Below, piece after piece: positions 1 to 10,440 of a stretch of DNA of 64,000 bases; position 1 is the stretch's first letter, and every line of letters starts with the position of its first letter. The position numbers and the translations under genes are program-made. The stretch covers positions 992,001-1,056,000 of the forward strand of contig JAHDVF020000001.1 of assembly GCA_022606425.2 (NCBI GenBank), given 5' to 3'. The stretch is from Lepidostoma basale. Taxonomy: Eukaryota > Arthropoda > Insecta > Trichoptera > Lepidostomatidae. The notes below the pieces were generated by a model. The model did not search any database, was not told where the DNA came from, and worked only from the letters and a program-made list of their open reading frames with translations.

Positions 1-870
1 GTTTTGCATTTCCGGAAGTTGGGACAGAGGTTCAATTCAGAGAATTCCTCGATCTTTGCTCCTTCATAGATACACTCCCGGTCACGCAGATCAAGATCCC
101 GTTTAACCATCAACCTATCAAATCGTATTTTCAATGATATTCCCATCAGACATAATATAATAGTCACAAGAACTGAATATGTACATGTTATCATAATAAG
201 CATATGTTTATCATGTTGGCGTTGAAAACGCCAATCAAGTAAATTTTAATTTACCTGTTAGCCAAAAACTGAATCCATAACATACTGCTTTCTGGACTTC
301 TAAGCATAGATTAAGCTAAGTATTATAAAACATCAAGTTCCCCCCCCCCCCCTAACTTTAATTATTGTTCCACCATTCTATATTTGATCAATAAAACCGA
401 TACTCAAAAGATGCAGATATTTAAAATAGAGCAATGAGAATCGTACTGAGGTGCAGTAGACGCGCACGAATTAAGACGATGCTTGAAGATTTGAAGATGC
501 TATCAATAAGACAGAGGGTCACCTTAACCCTTAACGTACCGTGTTCAAAACAAAACGCTCGCTCCCATGTGGTAAATTCAGTTTACCGCTAACTTTATCT
601 AAATATCAAGCATATGACTCGATGAATCAAAATTTAATTTATGTCATCTTGTAGGGAATTTCATTAGAATAGATCGATATCTATAACATACATGGATTAT
701 TTGAAAAACATATCATTATTAATTTTTTTCTGGAACCATGCGATTTCTGATATGGAATGCGTCACAGCATACGAGCAACTGGAAACCAAGTATAAACTTG
801 TCTCCGCGCAGCGGCCGGCGGGGCGAGACTTTACGAGATTTTACGTATGATAAAGGCACCTAGGCAAAAT
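1..870. other. Unassigned AT-rich DNA
   Basis: I see no gene, repeat family or RNA here. A 13-base C run lies at 340-352. A short GC-richer patch lies near 800-835. Confidence 0.5.
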
Positions 871-875
871 GTATA

Positions 876-936
876 GTACGTTCAAGACAAAGAGTACGTA
901 TTAATATTTGTCCCTTTTGGTAAAGTGTTAATATTT
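876..936 (+). repeat. First copy of a diverged tandem duplication
   Basis: The segment from about 876 (GTTCAAGACAAAGAGTACG) through TTTGTCCCTTTTGGTAAA to about 936 is repeated, with changes, at 1034-1055 joined to 2342-2376 (GTTCAAAACAGCGAGTAAG, then TTTGTCACTTTTGATAAA). The second copy is split by the mariner. Confidence 0.65.
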
Positions 937-1055
937 TCACAGTTCTGATATTATTAAGTTGCCTGCTGCGTTTCCATCCACAGTCGGTATTATTACGTAC
1001 CTATTGAAAAGGTCAAACATATAATTTATAATACGTTCAAAACAGCGAGTAAGTA

Positions 1056-2341
1056 TTAGGTCCTTACATATGAAATTGGCGTTTTGCCGTACTGGCAACT
1101 TTGATCTCAAATATCTTCTCTTTGGTTAGGAATTCCAAATTCAAATTTATACAGCTATTTACTCAAGTATTTGTGTTTCGAAAATTATGATTCATTCGTT
1201 TTTTCCTCAATTGCTTTTTTTCTTTGCGTCATTCAGTTTACAAAATGGAAAACTTGAAATATCGCGTTATTTACGAGTACGAGTTCCACCGTGGCACCAG
1301 TGCTGCAGAAACGGCTCGAAGGATTAATGATGTGTATGGCGACGGTGCCGCAAAAGAAAACACAGTGCGTTTTTGGTTCTAACGTTTTCGTTCTGGAAAT
1401 TTCGACCTGCAGAACAAGCCCCGTGGACGGCCGGAGACCAAAGTTGATAATGAAGAATTGAAGGCTATTGTGGAAGCGGATCCATCGCAAACCACGTCCG
1501 AGTTAGCTGCAGGCTGCGGTGTTAGTGATAAAACTGTTTTAATCCACTTTAAGCAAATTGGGAAGGTGAAAAAGCTTGAAAGGTGGGTATCTCACGAATT
1601 GAGTGAAGCAAATCAACAAACGCGCGTTGACTGCTGCGTTGCCTTGCTCAACCGGCACAATAATGAAGGGATTTTGAATCGAATCATTACCTGTGATGAA
1701 AAGTGGATCCTGTATGATAATCGGAAGCGCTCATCGCAATGGCTGAACCCTGCCGAACCAGCCAAACCATGCCCCAAGCGAAAATTGACTCCAAAAAGTT
1801 ACTTGTGAGCGTTTGGTGGACTAGTGCTGGTGTCGTTCACAACAGCTTTCTTAAATCTGGCCAGACGATTACGGCAGATGTCTATTGTCAGCAACTGCAA
1901 ACCATGATGGAAAAGCTAGCTGCTAAACAACCGAGGCTGGTTAATCGCTCTAGGCCACTGCTGCTTCATGATAACGCTAGAACACACACTGCACAACAGA
2001 CGGCTACCAAATTAGAAGAGCTTCAATTGGAATGTCTAAGATATCCACCGTACTCTCCGGACCTTGCCCCAACAGATTACTATTTTTTTCGAAATTTGGA
2101 TAACTTCTTGCAAGGGAAAAAATTCAACTCCGATGGGGCAGTCCAAACCGACATCAAAGATTTTATTGATTCCCGTCCGAATGGTTTTTTTAGTAAAGGG
2201 ATCGATGAACTACCTATGAGATGGGAAAAGTGCATAGATAGCAATGGTACATACTTTGATTAAATAAATATATTATATTTAAAAAAAATCAACTTTATGT
2301 TCCTCCCATACAAAACGCCAATTTCATATGTAAGGACCTAA
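1056..2341 (+). mobile_element. Mariner transposon, full-length with intact terminal repeats
   Basis: This is a cut-and-paste DNA transposon of the Tc1/mariner superfamily. The ends 1056-1086 and 2311-2341 are perfect 31-bp inverted repeats starting TTAGGTCCTTACATATG. A TA dinucleotide flanks both sides (1054-1055 and 2342-2343), the usual mariner target-site duplication. The length of 1286 bp is typical for the family. The single transposase frame inside (1245-2263) is broken, so the copy cannot move itself. The intact ends could still be used by a transposase supplied from elsewhere. Confidence 0.95.
1245..2263 (+). pseudogene. Mariner transposase, DD34D, broken by a stop codon and a frameshift
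   Basis: The transposase would bind the terminal repeats and cut and rejoin DNA at TA. The start chosen is ATG 1245 (MENLKYRVIYEYEF), which gives the normal N-terminus with its helix-turn-helix region. The catalytic triad is visible: Asp in ITCDEKW (codon 1695-1697), Asp in LLHDNAR (1970-1972) and Asp in PTDYYFF (2075-2077). Exactly 34 residues lie between the last two, so it is DD34D. Two lesions are seen: an in-frame TAA at 1380-1382, and a net -1 frameshift near 1790-1800 just before the KKLLVSVWW block. The downstream frame then runs to the TAA at 2261-2263. Few lesions over about 340 codons suggest a fairly recent arrival. I do not assign a mariner subfamily. Confidence 0.93.
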
Positions 2342-2343
2342 TA

Positions 2344-3330
2344 TTTGTCACTTTTGATAAAATTGTAAATATTAGCAAAACAAATTCTACCTTAACACGA
2401 ATGAAGGTGAGGGCAGTCTTAGAATTTTTTTTTTTTTTGGGATGAAGGAAGTAATTTTTTGCTTTTTTTTTATTACGAAATATTGAGAACACTTCAATGG
2501 AGGATTACAATTTTTTTTATAATATTAGGGTCCATAGGTTTTAAGAAAATCAACTTTAAATTGGCAGTGGAAACTCAATTGACCACATGGCAACGCGACG
2601 GTTAAATACACTTATTTTTGCTTACAAATTGAGGGGTGGGCTTCTTTCAAAATATTTGTGACCAGGCTGCTTACAATTATGAAATACATGGGTACCCGAC
2701 GTGAGACAAAACAAATTTTAGAATCAATAGAACAGTATCAAGGGGTTCCGAAAACAGATTTTTTTATATGGGTTTGAAAGTATTTAATAGCTTGCCGTCA
2801 CGAAGGACTCAGATAATGTTCACAAATTCCGCAACCAATGTATAGTGTACGTCCGGTCACATTTTTGAGTTTTAAAGTTATTAATTTTTTTTCTCGTTGT
2901 CAAATTTCTTCTTTATGTGTTTTGCGCCTAATTGCTATTTTTAAATTTATTTTTATTATAAATTTAACTATTATTTATTTAAAAATGTCATATACTAGTT
3001 GTAAGAATTATGAAATTTTACTAAATAAAGAAACTAAATAAAGAAATATTTTTAAAAAAAGTTGGTCGCTACCCTTAAGTGGCATTGGGCGGAACACGTC
3101 GCTCGTGACACAAGTGAAAAGTGGACAAGGCGAATGCTGTACTGATGCCCGTGTCATTGAGATACCGCCCTTTACTGGGAGTCATCGCTAGCTCGCTCAC
3201 CAAGATGAATCATTTATAAAAGTTCAAGCGAGTCGGATAATTTCTCCCGCGGGTCCGTCGTTCGCCATCCCTGGTAGAGACCATAGGTTCCCAAGGCTTG
3301 TAATTTTTTTCTGCTTAGTGTGCAGCATCA
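2344..3330. other. Unassigned AT-rich DNA
   Basis: I see no recognisable gene or repeat. Poly-T runs occur at about 2428-2440 and 2463-2470. The short open frames are not convincing. Confidence 0.4.
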
Positions 3331-3965
3331 TCAGGTGTTACAATAAACTTAAAAATAGTTTATTGTAACACCTGGTGATGCCAACATCGGTTGGCGAAAC
3401 AGCTGTCGCGACCCTCAATTAATTAAAAGAAATTGTGATACCATAACAGTGTTTTAAATTTTAACAATGTTTGTATGGAAGTGAAGCTTGGAGTTGGCAG
3501 AAGAAGGATGAAAGAAGAATTAATGCCATAGAAATTAGGTCACTAAGAAGGATGTGCGGAAAAACAAAGTATAATAGAATATCTAATGATGAAGAAAGAA
3601 AGGAATGTAAAGCGGATGAATGCGTGATAAATAAAATCAAGAAAGGGTCACTAAGATGGTTTGGACACATGGAACGAATGGATGAGGGAAGAATGGTTAA
3701 AAAGATATATAAAAGTAGTGTGAATGGAAAAAGAAGTCGAAGAAGGCCAAGGAAAACATAACTAAATTAATTAATTACTGAAAGGCGGCCATGTTCGAAG
3801 TAGAAACAATCGACGAGCGTGCATGTCACGATGTGTGAATATAGAAGAGTCGCGAGAGTTATGTCAAGATAGAACAATGTGGCGATCCATCCTCTGGCGT
3901 GATAGTTAGTTAGTTAGTAAGTTTTTAATGTTGAAGTATCCTAGTGTTTCGGCCAAAACAATGGA
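3330..3965 (+). repeat. Family A foldback with a plus-strand hammerhead-like motif, interrupted by LINE-A
   Basis: The right arm reads: core CTGGTGA (3372-3378), extra T, helix II GCCAA/TTGGC (3380-3384 with 3391-3395), GAA (3396-3398), palindrome ACAGCTGT (3399-3406), C3407 at the cleavage position, then GCGAC. The only core difference from CUGANGA is A6 to G. The left arm keeps just the antisense TCATCAG end (about 3336-3342). The element's far flank (GTTTCGGCCAAAAC, 3947-3960) lies beyond the LINE-A copy at 3463-3918, so the LINE landed inside this element. Confidence 0.7.
3463..3918 (+). mobile_element. LINE-A 3' end, 5'-truncated
   Basis: This is the C-terminal tail of a non-LTR retrotransposon ORF2. 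It has MYGSEAWSWQKKDE, the RSLRRMCGKT block, the GSLRWFGHMERMDE block and the KRSRRRPRKT block. The last part is degraded, and some of the usual SAYP...GETA end is deleted before the tail. The copy ends in TTAGTTAGTTAG. The clade is probably RTE-like but is not resolved by eye. Confidence 0.85.
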
Positions 3966-4411
3966 CTATTTATTAATGTGATGTAAAAAAGTATATTTAA
4001 TAGGTTTATTTTCAAAATTCGCACGGACCACCTTTTACGTTAACGACAGTTCAGACTACAGACTACAGCGTAGCGTGCTGTGGAAGGATAGAAAGGAGGG
4101 CGGTCGAGTAGGCGGAAAGCATTACCTGTTGATGTGAAATACTTACCTCGGGTAATGTGTTTCCCGCTTACCTTAGCTGCTGGCATTTCTCAATAACCTT
4201 ATGGCCAGGAGCTAAGATACATTCTACATTTGACTCGGATTGATTTACGTTTATTTTCACTTTCGACACGAATTAACAACTCGGACCCGTACCTGTAATC
4301 TAAAATACCTGTTATCAATCCTAGTCTATTTCGTATAATGGAATATTATTTATCGACTAAAAGACGATATTATTCCTTATATATGAAAAAAACTGCATTT
4401 TGCGTTATACA
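3966..4411. other. Unassigned DNA
   Basis: I see no gene or recognisable repeat in this stretch. Confidence 0.4.
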
Positions 4412-4447
4412 TATTTGATTATTTATTTATAAACTGTTAAATTTAAA

Positions 4448-4523
4448 CAGAACAGTGTGGCGTTCCATTCTTTCTGCCTACCCCTCCGGGGAGACGGCGT
4501 GATGGTTAGTTAGTTAGTTAGTT
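4448..4523 (+). mobile_element. LINE-A 3' terminal fragment
   Basis: Only the last codons are present: the W-R-S-I-L-S-A-Y-P block, a CCCC-TCCG-GGG hairpin, the GGCGTGATGG stop region, and a (TTAG)n tail. It lies inside the left arm of the family A foldback. Confidence 0.85.
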
Positions 4524-4532
4524 TAAATTTAA

Positions 4533-4984
4533 AAATAGCTTGGAGCTGGCAAAAGAAGGATGAAAGCAGGATAAACGCCGTAGAAATGTGATCACTAAGA
4601 AGAATGTGCGGGAAAAGTTGTATGATAGAATACAGAACGATGAAATAAGAAAGAAATGACTGCATCATGGATAAAATTAAAAAAGGGTCCATGAGATGGT
4701 TTGGACATATGGAACGAATGGATGAGAGTAGAATGGTTAAAAAGTTGTACACAAGCAGCGTGAGTGGGAAAAGAAGCCGAGGACGACCGAGGAAAACATG
4801 GCATGACCAAATTAATAAATTACGAAAAGGCGGTCACATTCGAAATCGGAATAATCGACGTGCGTGCATGGTGCGATGTATGATTGTAGAGGAAGCCCGA
4901 GAGGTATGCCAGGACAGAGCATTGTGGCGATCCATCCTCTCTGCCTACCCCTCCGGAGAAATGGCCTAATGGTTAATTAGTTAG
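4533..4984 (+). mobile_element. LINE-A 3' end, 5'-truncated
   Basis: The copy runs from the AWSWQKKDE-like block to WRSILSAYPSGEMA and a TTAATTAGTTAG tail. The 4667-4969 part is open (MDKIKKGSMRWFGHMERMDE, SRGRPRKTWHDQI, ACMVRCM, VCQDRALWRS). Upstream there are several frame breaks and a deletion. It sits next to another LINE-A tail, so two independent insertions hit the same arm. Confidence 0.88.
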
Positions 4985-5549
4985 TTTTTGGTTAAATTTT
5001 AAAAAAAACTTTGTTTTGTGTATTACAATTGTATTTTTATTTTACGCCACTGTTTCGTCTAACTATGTTGACATCATCAGGTGTTACAATGTCAAATTTG
5101 TCAATGTCAAATGTATCAAATGTCAAATTTTCGTGATTTTACGAACCTTTATGTGTATTTGTTACTATGTCAATTTAAATAATTTCTTTGATATAACTGA
5201 AAAAAAAATCTGTAAAGAACTTCAAAATTATATCAAAGATATTATTAAAATTGACATAGGAACAAATACATACATAGGTTGACGAAACAGCTGTCGCGTA
5301 AAATAAAAATACTATTGTGAAACATAAAACAAAGTTTTTTTAATTTAACAGTTTATAATGTTAAAGTATCATAGTGTTTCGGCCAAAACAATGGATTGTT
5401 TATTTTATATATTTGATTATTTATTATTACGTTTGTTGAATGTACACATTTATATAAATATACTCGTATAATCTATTGAAATGGCATCGAGATAATTAAT
5501 CTTGTGTAATTGATAAAATAAACAATTGCTTAATAAATAAAAAAATTCA

Positions 5550-5760
5550 ACTATAGTTTATGGGAATGACATGTTTCGCCTTTCTAATGCATTATTAAAT
5601 GTTGATATAAACACTTGATAAAACCTTAGAAAGGCGAAACAAGTCATTCTCTTAAACCATATTAAAATTTTTAGAAAACAGGCGTTTTAATTGGTAATAA
5701 TTATTTAAAATGGAGTTTTACTTCATTGTTCCAGAAACAATCAATATTTTATATCCCTTG
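5550..5760. repeat. Family D foldback with two opposed hammerhead-like motifs
   Basis: The minus-strand motif (5561-5605) has GAAACATGTC preceded by an AAGGC stem strand. The plus-strand motif (5610-5655) has TTGATAA (5616-5622), a CCTT-AGA-AAGG helix II, GAA, ACAAGT and C. Outside the arms lie TTCTAGAAAACAG-like ends and a conserved flank, ATGGAGTTTTAC (about 5710-5721), that recurs after other D copies. Confidence 0.65.
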
Positions 5761-6225
5761 ACGTAGTATTACAGTACATTTTTTTAACAATCGTGTATTA
5801 ATCAGAGTATTTAATTAATTATTTCGATTCAAATCTCCGTTTTATGAATATTTGATAATTAAAAAAAATTATCTTGTCATAATAATCTCATAAATTGTCA
5901 TGCGGACGACAACATCATCGTGATTAAATATTTGATCAATTTTTATTCTATTTTTTATTTGTATAATACTGATGTTTATGTTTAATTCAATAATACGAGT
6001 ATTTTACATATGTCATCTGGTGTTCAATATAACAAGTTTGTGAAGAGTTTTAAGTTTTAATTTAAGACTCAATATAAAATCCTTTAAATTATATTTATAA
6101 AAAATAAAATGAAACTGTGAAGAAATGAACAGTCAATAGCTACATAAATGTTTTTTTTAACTTTCGTATGAAGCACTTAATTTTTGGTGTGACATTATTA
6201 AATATAATAATAATACAGTGTAATA
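5761..6225. other. Unassigned AT-rich DNA
   Basis: Very AT-rich. I see no gene or repeat family. Confidence 0.4.
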
Positions 6226-6229
6226 TTTG

Positions 6230-6412
6230 TATCTAAACCACTTTATTTGTTATCAACACCAACCGGTTTCGCTCCCGCCGGAGTTTCATCAGGGTACAGA
6301 TAATATACTATCTTAAGTAATTAGTATATTATGTTACCCTGGTGAAGCTCTGGCGGGAGCGAAACCGGTTGGTGTTAATAACAAATAAAGTGGTTTAGAA
6401 AGAAATATTACA
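6230..6412. repeat. Family B foldback with two opposed hammerhead-like motifs
   Basis: Right, plus strand: CTGGTGA (6339-6345), extra A, helix II GCTC/GAGC (6347-6350 with 6357-6360), GAA 6361-6363, ACCGGT 6364-6369, T6370, then GGTG. Helix I pairs TACC (6335-6338) with GGTG (6371-6374). Left, minus strand: the complement of 6286-6292 reads CTGATGA, followed by an extra A, CTCC/GGAG, GAA and ACCGGT. The arms are about 70 bp and nearly complementary over their whole length. Confidence 0.78.
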
Positions 6413-6639
6413 AGTGTTTATTATTATCATATAAATAAATGTTTATGGGTTATTATTTATTTATTATATATTTTTATAAATTATTTTTAATGTAAAATTT
6501 ACCGACGACGTTCACAATATTAATAAAGGCAAGCATCCATCATCATCACTTGCCATTTACAACAGTTTTATTTTCTATAACATACGGTGCATCCAAGAAG
6601 AAAGGAATATGTCAATCACTACCATATTAATTAAATGAT

Positions 6640-6960
6640 TAGCGTTTTTTTACTAAGTGGCGTATAAATAATTACACCTGCAGTAATTCCTCGCCACCTG
6701 CGGCTAATTCGCTCACATTATTCCGATAGCCGTCTTCGCACGCACACCGCCGACTTTTACTTCTAGCGGTGCTGCAGACCGGTCCGCGAAAGTGGGTCAT
6801 CTCTTTTTGTTTCATCGCATTATGCCGTAATAAGAGTGAGAGAGAGAGCTAGTGCCGAGTTACGTTGTATTACATCACATTACACAATAGGCGGTCGGCG
6901 CGTTGCCGCGGATCCCACGCGGCGCGATGCGGCACGACACGACACAATACGACAAATTCT
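6640..6960. other. GC-richer unique stretch with a (GA)n run
   Basis: This stretch is clearly less AT-rich than its neighbours. It has CGGCG and GCGCG clusters and a GAGAGAGAGA run near 6838-6848. No open frame is convincing. It may be regulatory, but I have no direct evidence. Confidence 0.3.
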
Positions 6961-7049
6961 AATGATATTCCCTAACTGTACAATTTTTTTTAAATAAAAA
7001 TAGAATAATAAAAAAAATGGTTGAATAATTTGTATTTATTTATAAACGC

Positions 7050-7430
7050 ATATGAAATGTGGCTCCATCGCCAAATGCTCAGAGTTCCCTGGACAGACAT
7101 GGTTACTAATACCGAAGTCCTGAGGCGAGCTAGAGTTGACAGGGAACTGTTATCAACTATCAAGGTTCGAAAGATTTCACATCTGGGTCATATACTGCAT
7201 GGGGAAAAGTACCACCTTTTCCAACAGATATTGGAGGGTAAAATTGAGGGACGCTGAGGGCCCGGAAGGAGACAAATGTCCTGGCTGCGAAACGTGAGGG
7301 AGTGGACCGGGATTCGAAGTGTGGTGGAGCTGTTCCGAGCGGCGCAGGATAGGGACAGGTTAGCCAAAGTGATCGCCAACATTGGAGGGACCCAACAGGG
7401 CACTTGAAGAAAAGAAGAAGAATAAAAAAT
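7050..7430 (+). mobile_element. LINE-B (HmRTE-like) 3' end
   Basis: The C-terminus of an RTE-type endonuclease/reverse transcriptase: MWLHRQMLRVPWTDMVTNTE, the RELLSTIKVRKISHLGHIL block, then after a stop at 7255-7257 the GPGRRQMSWLRN-like block and the final IANIGGT. The tail is GAAGAAGAAGAATAAAA. Resemblance to HmRTE-e01-type proteins is from memory of the family. Confidence 0.88.
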
Positions 7431-7689
7431 ATAAAAAATAATGAATTCCTCAGCTATAAGGCAAATGTCGGAACATATATAGAGTCAAAGGATAGAGCTT
7501 GAATGAGTCAGCTCAGTAGACTTTAATTTGTATGTAAATTTCTAACACAGAAATAAATTTTATAATAATTAAGTAGTAATATCCATGAGATAAACACCAG
7601 CAAGGATAATATTATAGAAACTAATAAATCAAAAAATACGGTCGGCAATTAATCAATATAAATAAAGTGGCTATTTTTCAAATGCCAAT

Positions 7690-7985
7690 ATCAGGAAGCA
7701 AAAGAAGAGTGGAAGAAAGTTTTGTGAAAAAATATGAAAGGATCACTGAGTTTGTTTGGACACATAGAACGCACAGATGAAGAAAAAATTATTAAGAAGT
7801 ATACGTCGATGATGTGAATTTAGTACGAAATCGAGGAAAACCTGACATGAACAAATTAATCAAATTTTAGAGATCTTCCATGTAAGAAATCGGAAGAATC
7901 GAAGTGTGTATGTGATTGACTGTATGAACGAGGATGAATCTAGAGAAGTGTGTCAGAATAAACGGGGAAACGGCGGGATTGTTTG
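7690..7985 (+). mobile_element. LINE-A fragment, strongly decayed
   Basis: The order of LINE-A blocks can be followed at DNA level (the GSLR-FGHIERTDE-like block, the RGKP block, the CMNEDESREVCQ-like block, then GGAAACGGCGGGA). Many frameshifts are present and no tail remains. Confidence 0.7.
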
Positions 7986-8275
7986 TCGTTGTTTTTGAGG
8001 AAAATTAATGATTATTTTTAATGTTTCCAGCTATTCAGATTCTACATTCCAAGACGATTTATAATTAACTAATACAATTTAGCAATGATTTAGATAACGT
8101 GTGTTTTCCTTAATAATAAAAACATAAAATACATAATAGTTATTTAGACATAAAAAAGCCATAAGAACCGAACCATCGTATACCAGGAAACCTAAATCTA
8201 AGTCCAGTCACCGTTTTCGTTAACTATTTTTTTATATGCGGTGAATCTAGCACCTTTCTCATATCTTATGATATA

Positions 8276-8385
8276 TCTTCATGGCAGAGTGTTAAGAGAT
8301 CTGACTGCCATACTGAAGGTCCCGGGTTCGATTCCCGGCGACTGTGATTATCACAATGTCTTTGGTCTGGTGTAGAATTCGTTTT
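8276..8385 (+). mobile_element. tRNA-derived SINE, 5' half
   Basis: The Pol III A box (TGGCAGAGTG) and B box (GGTTCGATTCC) of the window's SINE are present, then the body hairpin TGTGATTATCACA and GTCTTTGGTCTGGTGTAGAATTC. The SINE 3' half is missing; LINE-D sequence follows directly. Confidence 0.8.
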
Positions 8386-8570
8386 TGAAGGGATCATGTG
8401 GACCGCATAGATAGAGGATACAAGAATTGAAAAAAAATATATGAAAACCCAGCAGCAAGAGATTACCAGGAAGATCGCCGAAAAGATGAAGGGATGGCTG
8501 GACGTCATCATCCCAGGACAGCTTATAGTCATAAACAGATCATACGACCGAAACTAAGATGAAGAAGTAA
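8386..8570 (+). mobile_element. LINE-D 3' end fragment
   Basis: The DNA reads GGGATCATGTGGACCGCAT, then a region also present at 15440-15640 (ATGAAAACCCAGCAG, GAGATTACCAGGAAG, GTCATAAACAGATCATACGACC). It looks like the very 3' end of an RTE-like LINE joined to a SINE head. Confidence 0.55.
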
Positions 8571-8659
8571 ATAAATAGTTAATTTTTAAATAAATAAAAT
8601 TTTACATATAATATCACAATTTATTTATTTAATTTCTATGAAATTGTTCGAATAAATAA

Positions 8660-9085
8660 ATAATGCTATGCAATTGCCCTTTTACAAAAAGTGTTCCAAA
8701 TTATACCATAAATAATATTCCAGGACGGCTAGACTACAGTGGGTCAGTATTGCATTTGAACGGCCGTAACGTTGAAAGGGTGGAAATTTTTAAATACCTT
8801 GGCAGCATACTAACGCAATCTCTTGACCCAGATGTAGAGATAAAATGCAGAATTGAGGCAGCAAGAGCTACGTTTAACAAAATAAAATCACTCTTCTGGT
8901 ATGATAACGTAAACTTGAAACTCCGCCAGAGAATGATCAAATGTGGTCTGTTTTATTGTACGGATGTGAAACGTGGACCTTGAAAGTTAACTCAATGAAC
9001 AGACTGGAAGCATTTAAAATGAGGCTCCATCGCCGAATGCTCAGAGTTCCCTGGACAGACATGGTTACCAATACCGAACATAACC
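8660..9085 (+). mobile_element. LINE-B RT-domain C-terminal part
   Basis: The 8663-8983 frame contains FKYLGSILTQSLDPDVEIKC and RIEAARATFNKIKSLFW, typical of the end of the RT domain and thumb of RTE-type LINEs. After a stop, the next frame shows MNRLEAFKMRLHRRMLRVPW and TDMVTNTE, and the copy is truncated there. It extends further 5' than any other LINE-B copy here. Confidence 0.85.
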
Positions 9086-9229
9086 TGCGTCGCTCATAAT
9101 GTTCTCTGCGAAAATCTAATAATATTAAATTATATGTTTAGGCTAAAACAATGGATTATCTAATTCAAATACATCATTTTTCCGCATTCAAGATTATTTT
9201 TAGTTTATATTTATTATTTAATTTAATAT

Positions 9230-9300
9230 ATATCGTTATCCCGAAAATGAAGGTTTGATACCTTTAAACTTGTCGAGAAAAATAATATTTAAGGTAAAAA
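9230..9300 (+). repeat. Family C hammerhead-like element, decayed
   Basis: CCGAAAATGAAGG, a 7-nt loop, then CCTTTAAACTTGTCGAGAAAAATAA. It keeps helix II and the GTCGAGAAA strand but has lost the GAAAC box. Confidence 0.5.
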
Positions 9301-10030
9301 ATAATAATTGTTCATTAATATTTATAGAGTACCACTATGTGAATGCCTTAATTTTATAAAAATAAAACATTTTGTTTATTTTCATCTTTAACACACCAAT
9401 GTTCAATGAAAAACGATATTGATATCTTTGAATTTAAATAATATAGGTTTTGTACTCCATTTCAGTTATGTAAAAAACGTGAGAACCGATGAGAAAAATC
9501 CACTTTACGAATTGAGCTGTTTCGTCACCATCTTTGATTTGAATGTTCCCACTTCCTTTCAAACGAATTGATCAAACAAAACACAATTTAATTAATTGGG
9601 AGTTTCCACATCGCCATAATTAATTTCCAATTGCCGAATTCTCGTAAAAAGGAAGTAATCGTGGTTCTTGGAATTATTCGCTGACCGGTCGATTACATCG
9701 GGGGGCTGTTTTGAAACCTTTTGGCTGTTCAATTAAATGACATTTACGGTATAACATTAATGATTGGTGCTCAAACTTATTAAGCATAACGTCACTCTTT
9801 CTGAAAGTAAGAATCTCATGGTTTTTCAACAAATCAGAAGTCGTCTTCAGAGAGAAATAATCAGAGATAATGCCACACTTTCTGTTCTGATATACAAAAA
9901 TTTTATATTATCTTTTTTTAAATATCGAATGCATTTTTCCTCATCCGAAAAAAGGAAATATTTGGATTAATTGTGATTTCATTCAAAAATAGTCAATTAA
10001 AATATTATAATTTATATTATATTTATTTAC
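9301..10030. other. Unassigned AT-rich DNA
   Basis: I see no gene or repeat family. The 68-codon frame at 9764-9970 has no recognisable features. Confidence 0.4.
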
Positions 10031-10034
10031 ATAT

Positions 10035-10275
10035 ATTCTTGATTGATGGTTGCGGTTTTAATTTTGTAAAACTCCATTATATTATATAATAAATGGATAC
10101 TAAAAACTAGATTACTTTTTGGGTTTACATTGATTTATTTATGTACAAAAATATGTACACAATAGTGACATTTTTGTTTTCGCTTGAGAGGGCATTCTCA
10201 AACTAAAAAAAACATTCTCAAACTACGATGAAAATTTTGTTTGAGAATGCCCACGTAAGGCGAAATAAATTTGTA
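10035..10275. repeat. Family E foldback with hammerhead-like arms
   Basis: The right arm (10238-10275) reads TTTGAGAATGCCCACG, a GGC stem strand, GAA, ATAAATTTGT and AC. The left arm has the antisense CGCTTGAGAGGGCATTCTCAAAC. The left flank shares GATGGTTG and ACTCCATTA with the E copy at 47.9-48.1 kb. Confidence 0.55.
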
Positions 10276-10299
10276 ACTTTTATTTATATAATTAATATG

Positions 10300-10440
10300 A
10301 ATGAAAACGTCAGTTTTCTAGAAGTTTTATTATATTTTATGGGAATGACATGTTTCACCCTTCTAAAGTCTTATCAAATGTGACATTAATAATGTAATAT
10401 GGAGTTTTACGTCATTGTTCAAGAAACAACAAATATTGTT
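10300..10440 (-). repeat. Family D element, single minus-strand motif
   Basis: On the minus strand: TTGATAA (complement of 10371-10377), CTTT/AAGG helix II, GTGAAACATGTC and ATTCCC. The conserved flank ATGGAGTTTTACG follows at about 10394. Confidence 0.6.

Larger units (their letters stand above)
4412..5405. repeat. Family A long foldback carrying hammerhead-like motifs, split by two LINE-A copies
   Basis: The outer left arm begins near 4412 (TATAAACTGTTAAATTT) and resumes at about 4985 after two LINE-A insertions. The minus-strand motif at 5041-5085 reads CTGATGA (complement of 5074-5080), extra T, helix II GTCAA with a decayed partner, and GAAACAG. Inside lies a second inverted repeat (about 5152-5200 against about 5220-5272). 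The right arm (5266-5300) keeps TTGAC-GAA-ACAGCTGT-C-GCG but has lost the CUGAUGA half. The right flank holds GTTTCGGCCAAAAC at about 5377-5390. Confidence 0.7.
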
